From contig CAVSUR010000002.1 of the NCBI GenBank assembly GCA_963731285.1, forward strand, positions 124,001 through 188,000: a stretch of DNA of 64,000 nucleotides, read 5' to 3'. Positions within the stretch are counted from its first letter, which is position 1. Each line of letters starts with the position of its first letter. Below are positions 59,865 through 64,000 of this stretch, piece after piece. Below the pieces are notes generated by a model, which was given only the letters and a program-made list of their open reading frames with translations, was not told where the DNA came from and did not search any database. Both the position numbers and the translations under genes were made by a program. Source of the DNA: CAVSUR01 sp963731285 (GTDB lineage: Bacteria > Actinomycetota > Actinomycetes > Streptosporangiales > Streptosporangiaceae).

Positions 59865-60539
59865 TCAGCTCGCCTCGCCGGCCTCGGGCTTGTCCGCCTC
59901 CGGCTTGTCCGCTGTCTCCGCCGGCTTGTCCGCTGTCTCCGCGTCCGCAGCCGGGGCCTCATCGGCCGGCTCGGCTGCCGGCGTGTCCGGCGTGGCAGCC
60001 GGAGCTGCATCGGCCGGGCCCTCCGCCACGCGCTTGTCCTGCAGCGCGCCGAGCAGCCGGGCCAGCTGGGCCGGCAGCGCGCTGAACGTCGCCGCCGCGT
60101 TCGCCATCGACGCCTGGAAGGCGCCAGCCAGCCTGGCCAGCAGCACCTCGTGCGACTCCAGGTCGGCCAGCTTGGTGATCTCGGCCGGGGTCAGCGGGCT
60201 GCCGTCAAGCACGCCGCCCTTGATCACCAGGAACGGGTTGGCCCGGGAGAAGTCGCGCAGGCCCTTGGCCGCCTCGACGACGTCGCCCGAGACGAACGCG
60301 ATCGCGGACGGGCCGGTCAGCTGACCGGTCAGCTCCGCGGTCACCCCGGCCTGGGCCGCGGCGATCTTGGTGAGCGTGTTCTTCACGACTGAGAACGTCG
60401 CGTGGTCGCCGAGCGCCCGGCGCAGCTCGCCGAGCTGGGCCACTGACAGGCCCCGATAGTCGGCCAGTACCGCGCCCGTCGAGTTCTGGAACCGCTCGGC
60501 CAGCTCGGCGACCGCGGCCTCCTTATCCGCCCTCGCCAT
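59865..60539 (-). CDS. rplJ: Ribosomal protein L10 with repetitive acidic tail
   Basis: L10 anchors the L7/L12 stalk. The ATG at 60539 has GGGAGG close upstream and opens MARADKEAAVAELAERFQNS. GAVLADYRGLSVAQLGELRR and TLTKIAAAQAG are diagnostic. After about residue 170 comes an Ala/Asp/Glu/Pro tail with an in-frame duplicated ETADKPA unit (21 bp). It is preceded by its own promoter and leader. Confidence 0.97.
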   Translation of the reverse strand: MARADKEAAVAELAERFQNSTGAVLADYRGLSVAQLGELRRALGDHATFSVVKNTLTKIAAAQAGVTAELTGQLTGPSAIAFVSGDVVEAAKGLRDFSRANPFLVIKGGVLDGSPLTPAEITKLADLESHEVLLARLAGAFQASMANAAATFSALPAQLARLLGALQDKRVAEGPADAAPAATPDTPAAEPADEAPAADAETADKPAETADKPEADKPEAGEAS

Positions 60540-60815
60540 GGGCCTCCCTTCTCTGTCACCGGACGGCCCCCGCTGGGCGGGTAAGTCCCCGGGCTCGCGT
60601 ACGTATCGGCCGTGCCCGCGGCCGCAGGGCCCGGGAAAGACAAGCGCCCCGGGCGCATGCGCACCGGGGCGGACCGCGACCCGCGGCCGGAGGCCTGCGG
60701 GCGCACGCACGAGCGTGCACGGTCTAGCTCAGTTCGCCTGCGCGGGCCGCCCGCTCTCGCAGGACCTTCGGCTGCCACGCTCAGGAGCGCGGCACCAACC
60801 AACGGTCTTTGGCAG
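60540..60815 (-). promoter_or_regulatory. Probable L10 leader
   Basis: About 275 bases of structured leader lie between the rplJ promoter and gene. It contains strong stems, such as GCCCCGG/CCGGGGC around 60650-60680, and a CAGGCGAACTGAGC block. L10 and L12 autoregulate through such leaders in many bacteria. Assignment rests on position and structure, not on a consensus match. Confidence 0.5.
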
Positions 60816-60821
60816 GTGCCC

Positions 60822-60851
60822 AGATTACCCGCGGCCGGCCCGGACCGCCAA
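60822..60851 (-). promoter_or_regulatory. Promoter of rplJ-rplL
   Basis: On the minus strand, TTGGCG (60851-60846), 18 bases, TAATCT (60827-60822), starting 37 bases after the rplA stop. It separates rplJL from rplKA. Confidence 0.65.
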
Positions 60852-60887
60852 ATCCGGGCTGGCCGTGCTGCGGCTGGCGGTCTCTGG

Positions 60888-61613
60888 TCAGCTCGCGGCG
60901 GCGTCCTCGAGCTCGTCGGTCAGGCCGCGGGTCAGGTTGGGGTCGACCGAGATGCCCGGCCCCATCGTGGTGGTGACGGTGGCCTTCCTCACATACCGGC
61001 CCTTGGCCGCGGCCGGCTTAAGCCGCACGATCTCATCCAGCGCGGCGGCGTAGTTCTCCACCAGCGCCCGGTCGCTGAATGATGCCTTGCCGATCACGAA
61101 GTGCAGGTTGCCGTGCCGGTCCACCCGGAACTCGATCTTGCCGCCCTTGATGTCGGACACGGCCTTGCCGACGTTCATCGTGACCGTGCCGGTCTTGGGA
61201 TTGGGCATCAGGCCGCGCGGGCCGAGCACCCGGCCCAGACGGCCGACCTTGCCCATCAGGTCGGGGGTGGCGACGACGGCGTCGAAGTCGAGGAAGCCGC
61301 CCTGGATCCGCTCGATCAGATCGTCGGTGCCGACGAAGTCGGCGCCCGCCGCGCGGGCTTCCTCGGCCCGCTCCCCGGCGGCGAACACCAGCACCCGGGC
61401 CGTCTTGCCGGTGCCGTGCGGCAGGTTGACGGTGCCGCGGACCATCTGGTCGGCCTTGCGTGGGTCAACGCCGAGCCGCAGCGCCACCTCGACGGTCGGG
61501 TCGAACTTGGTGGTCGAGGTCTTGCGCGCCAGCGCCACCGCCGCGGCGGGCGTGTACAGCTCGGACGGCTGGATGAGCTCCTCGGCCCTGCGGTAGGCCT
61601 TGCTGCGCTTCAT
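60888..61613 (-). CDS. rplA: Ribosomal protein L1
   Basis: L1 forms the mobile E-site stalk and often represses its own operon. The 241-residue protein begins MKRSKAYRRAEELI. GRLGRVLGPRGLMPNPKTGT and MNVGKAVSDIKGGKIEFRVD are diagnostic. GAAGGAG precedes the ATG. Confidence 0.98.
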   Translation of the reverse strand: MKRSKAYRRAEELIQPSELYTPAAAVALARKTSTTKFDPTVEVALRLGVDPRKADQMVRGTVNLPHGTGKTARVLVFAAGERAEEARAAGADFVGTDDLIERIQGGFLDFDAVVATPDLMGKVGRLGRVLGPRGLMPNPKTGTVTMNVGKAVSDIKGGKIEFRVDRHGNLHFVIGKASFSDRALVENYAAALDEIVRLKPAAAKGRYVRKATVTTTMGPGISVDPNLTRGLTDELEDAAAS

Positions 61614-61926
61614 ATGCTGTCTCCTTCGGTTCGGAGCTCGTGGTCAGCGGGCCAGCGCCTGGCCCTGCCACGGTGTTAGCTGTGCTAGCCCGGGGGGACG
61701 CCCCCGGGAAACCCCCCACGGCCCCGTGGCCGTAGCGGGAAGGGCTTCTGTTTTCTCGTTATAGCCCATCCGCTCGGGCCCGGCGGGCCCTCGCGGCTGG
61801 CTCCTGGTGGCGGGCGTTAAGTCTCCGTATCCGCCCGGGACCGGCCCTCTCGGCTGGCTCTCCGGCTGCTGCCGTCAGAACATTCTCGGGCCGGTAAACC
61901 TTCCGCCTTGGCTCTTGCAGGGCGGC
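61614..61926 (-). other. Unusually long rplK-rplA gap
   Basis: These 313 bases hold no gene. They contain the hairpin at 61689-61708, a TATAAC box on the minus strand (61763-61758) and two related GGCCCTCNCGGCTGGCTC copies near 61788 and 61845. A separate promoter for rplA is possible but no -35 is visible. Confidence 0.45.
61689..61708. terminator. GC hairpin between rplK and rplA
   Basis: CCCGGGGG, loop GACG, CCCCCGGG form a perfect 8-bp stem, followed by AAACCCCCC. It is the same type of element as at 17412-17428. It could attenuate between rplK and rplA. Confidence 0.5.
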
Positions 61927-62361
61927 TTAGCCTTCGACGGTGATGCCCATGGAGCGGGCGGTGCCGGCGATGATCTTCTCGGCAGCCTCAATCGTGGTCG
62001 CGTTGAGGTCGGGCATCTTGGTCTGCGCGATCTCCCGGACCTGGGCCTTGGTCATCGAGCCGACCTTGGTCTTGTGCGGCTCGCCGCTGCCCTTCTCCAC
62101 CCCGGCGGCCTTCTTGATCAGCTCAGGCGCCGGCGGGGTCTTGGTGATGAAGGAGAACGACCGGTCCTCGTAGATGGTGATCTCGACCGGGATGACGTTC
62201 CCGCGCTGGGACTCGGTCGCGGCGTTGTACTGCTTGACGAAGTCCATGATGTTGACGCCGTGCGGGCCGAGCGCCGTGCCGACCGGCGGGGCCGGCGTGG
62301 CTGCCCCGGCATTCAGCTGCACCTTGACCAGCGCAGCGACCCTCTTCTTCCTCGGAGCCAT
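61927..62361 (-). CDS. rplK: Ribosomal protein L11
   Basis: L11 forms the GTPase-associated centre and the thiostrepton site. The 144-residue protein has the conserved N-terminal proline-rich turn [37 protein letters not shown] and [10 protein letters not shown] end it. It follows nusG closely. Confidence 0.98.
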
Positions 62362-62419
62362 GGTTGCGTCCTCTTCTTTTCTCTGGCGGTGAAGCCGGGT
62401 TCTCTGGGGTAATGCCGGG

Positions 62420-63259
62420 TCAGATCTTGCTGACCTGGTCGAATGAGAGCTCGACCGGCGTCTCGCGGCCGAAGATCGACACGAGCACCTTGAGCTTCTG
62501 GGTGTCGGGGTTGATCTCGCTCACCGTTGCCGGGAGCGTCGCGAACGGACCGTCCATAACGGTAACCGACTGGCCGACCTCGAAGTCCACCGCGGCCGCC
62601 CGCAGCGTCTCCGCCTTCTTGATGGCCTTCTCCTCCGGCACCGGGGCGAGCAGCGTCGCCACCTCGTCCAGGCTGAGCGGCGACGGCTTGCTGGACAGGC
62701 CGACGAATCCGGTCACGCCCGGCGTGTTACGGACAGCCGCCCATGACTCGTCGGTCAGGTCCATCCGGACCAGGATGTAACCGGGCAGCACCTTCTCCTG
62801 GACCTGCTGCCGCTTGCCGCTCTTGATCTCGATCACCTCGTGCGTCGGGACCTCGATCTGGAAGATGTAGTCCTCCATGTTCAGCGACTGGGTGCGGCTC
62901 TCCAGGTTCGTCCGGACGCGGTTCTCGTAGCCGGCATAGGAGTGCACGACGTACCAGTCGCCGGGCAGCAGGCGCAGCTCGGACTTGAACTCGCTGACCG
63001 GATCGGCCTCCGCCTCATCGGCCGTCTCGGCCTGCTCCGCGGGGTCGGCACCGTCCTGATCGCCGGGGTCGGCCGGGATATCGGCAGCCGCCAGGACCTC
63101 GGGCCGGCTGCGTCGTCGGCCTGCGCGGCCGCGCCGTCGCCGAGGGCGGTGAGGACGTCCTGCGCCGCGGCATCAGCGGGTGTGCCCGCCGGGCGCGGCC
63201 TGGCCGTTGATGACAGGCCCAGCCGCGGGCTGACCGGCTTGCAGTTCGGACTCGGACAC
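62420..63259 (-). CDS. nusG: Transcription antitermination/termination factor NusG, two frameshifts
   Basis: NusG tethers RNA polymerase to Rho or the ribosome. The NGN domain (WYVVHSYAGYENRVRTNLES and GYILVRMDLTDESWAAVRNT) and the KOW domain (FEVGQSVTVMDGPFATLPAT) are intact. Upstream is the acidic N-terminal extension typical of actinobacteria. It begins at GTG 63259 (VSESELQAGQPAAGP) and runs through DVLTALGDGAAAQADDAAG to LAAADIPADPGDQDG. Frames change near 63178 and 63105, both in GC-rich runs. Joined, the protein is about 280 residues, normal for the group. Confidence 0.95.
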
Positions 63260-63394
63260 AGTAGCTCTTTTCTCTCTTATCTTCCCGGCGCGGCGCGAGC
63301 CGGCGACTGCCGCCGGCCTGCTCGCCGTGCGCGGGCTTGCCTGACCATGCGGCCGCGGCAGGCGCATGGCTCATTGATCCAGCCGGCGGCATCC

Positions 63395-63646
63395 TCAGCC
63401 GAAGACGGCAAACACCAGCTTGGTGAACCCGTAGTCCAGGCTGGTCACGATGGCCACCATGACCAGGATGAACACGAGCGCGACCGTCGTGTACGTAACG
63501 AGCTCCCGGCGGGTCGGCCAGATGACCTTGCGCAGCTCGGCGACGACCTGACGGAAGAACAGCGCGGGCGTGGTGCGGTCGCGCTGCGGCGGCCGGCCAG
63601 GCTTCGCCGGCTTCGCTGCGGCCGAGCCACGTGTCTGAGTTGCCAT
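63395..63646 (-). CDS. secE: Preprotein translocase SecE
   Basis: SecE is the small clamp subunit of SecYEG. The 83-residue protein has a basic Pro/Lys-rich start, the amphipathic RQVVAELRKVIWPTRRELVT and one membrane helix (TTVALVFILVMVAIVTSL). secE-nusG-rplK is the canonical order. Confidence 0.98.
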   Translation of the reverse strand: MATQTRGSAAAKPAKPGRPPQRDRTTPALFFRQVVAELRKVIWPTRRELVTYTTVALVFILVMVAIVTSLDYGFTKLVFAVFG

Positions 63647-63720
63647 GTCCTCACCTGAGCGCCGCTGTCCGTCTGCCGGCTGATGCCGCCAGCTGCCCGC
63701 TGGTTCGCGGGTCGCACTCG

Positions 63721-63794
63721 CAGGGCAGGAGGGACTCGAACCCCCAACCGCCGGTTTTGGAGACCGGGACTCTGGCCAATTGAGCTACTGCCCT
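63721..63794 (-). tRNA. tRNA-Trp (anticodon CCA)
   Basis: A full cloverleaf is visible on the minus strand. The acceptor is AGGGCAG/CTGCCCT with discriminator G. The D stem is GCTC/GAGT, the anticodon stem CCGGT/ACCGG with loop CTCCAAA, and the T arm has TTCGAGT. CCA is not encoded. tRNA-Trp before secE is the usual actinobacterial arrangement. Confidence 0.97.
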
Positions 63795-63846
63795 ATCAGG
63801 CCCGTGCGGGCATGCACAGACCCTGGTGGACGCCACCAGATGCGGA

Positions 63847-63852
63847 AGTCTA
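63847..63852 (-). promoter_or_regulatory. -10 hexamer TAGACT of tRNA-Trp-secE-nusG
   Basis: TAGACT on the minus strand lies 52 bases before the tRNA. TTCGAC 19 bases upstream is a possible -35. The tRNA and secE may share a transcript. Confidence 0.45.
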
Positions 63853-63931
63853 CGTCGCCGGCCGCCCCGGCGTCGAACTACCGGGGTTAACGGCACGGCC
63901 CTGGCGCGCCAAAGATGCCACCATAGAGGTC

Positions 63932-64000
63932 ATGAGTTCCGCACCGCAAAGAATCTCCGCCCGGGTAGCCGCCATCACCGAGTCAGCCACGCTGGCCGTG
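63932..64000 (+). CDS. PLP-dependent (aspartate-type) aminotransferase, first 23 codons
   Basis: The ATG at 63932 follows AGAGG. The visible start MSSAPQRISARVAAITESAT matches the N-terminus of the class I aminotransferase that lies divergent from tRNA-Trp-secE in actinobacteria (RVSARVGAISESATLAV-like). The window ends here, so the assignment rests on 23 residues and context. Confidence 0.6.
   Translation, partial: MSSAPQRISARVAAITESATLAV

Overview
The window is chromosomal DNA of a very high-GC actinobacterium (Actinomycetota, class Actinomycetes). Evidence: near-saturated GC3 codons, a TTG-started rpoB, an N-terminally extended NusG, a His-rich GroEL tail, the order alr-hydrolase-tsaE-tsaB-rimI-tsaD-groES-groEL and the order rplM-rpsI-glmM. 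The zinc-type ribosomal protein S4 argues against Streptomyces and Mycobacterium and fits Streptosporangiales- or Frankia-like lineages; that placement is an inference. Most genes lie on the minus strand, so the window reads biologically from right to left.

Layout from right to left. At the right edge a PLP aminotransferase starts on the + strand. Then on the minus strand come tRNA-Trp(CCA), secE, nusG, rplK, rplA, rplJ, rplL, rpoB, rpoC; the str operon (rpsL, rpsG, fusA, tuf); the S10, spc and alpha operons in almost canonical order (rpsJ to rplQ, with secY, adk, map, a DUF1707 membrane protein, infA and rpmJ); truA; and rplM-rpsI-glmM. Good sigma-70-like promoters (TTGACN-17-TANNNT) precede rpoB, rpsL and rplM, and a TTGGCG-18-TAATCT promoter precedes rplJ. 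Strong GC hairpins separate the operons.

The left third holds cell-wall, NAD(P)HX-repair, tRNA-modification and chaperone genes: a Pho84-like MFS transporter (+) with a PHO-box-like repeat, nnrD, an S9 peptidase (+), alr, a hydrolase, tsaE, a membrane protein, tsaB, rimI, tsaD and groES-groEL under a CIRCE operator. Then come guaB and guaB3 (IMP dehydrogenase), trpS, a DD-carboxypeptidase (+), an acyl-CoA mutase and a truncated GCS2-type ligase.

Sequence quality is uneven. About 24 single-base indels, mostly insertions, are packed into guaB3, guaB and groEL (about 4.98-9.20 kb) while the encoded residues stay conserved. Single frameshifts also hit rpoC, nusG, map, glmM, rpsI, the DD-carboxypeptidase, the GCS2 ligase and one membrane protein, and secY has one in-frame TAG. 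Since these are essential genes, assembly error is the most economical reading.

I see no mobile element, CRISPR array, prophage or defence system. The observations most worth checking are the PHO-box-like array before the MFS gene, a decayed tandem duplication of the rplP 3' end, in-frame 15-bp minisatellites in disordered protein tails, a dispersed palindromic intergenic element, three consecutive hairpins after groEL, and natural R88 in ribosomal protein S12.
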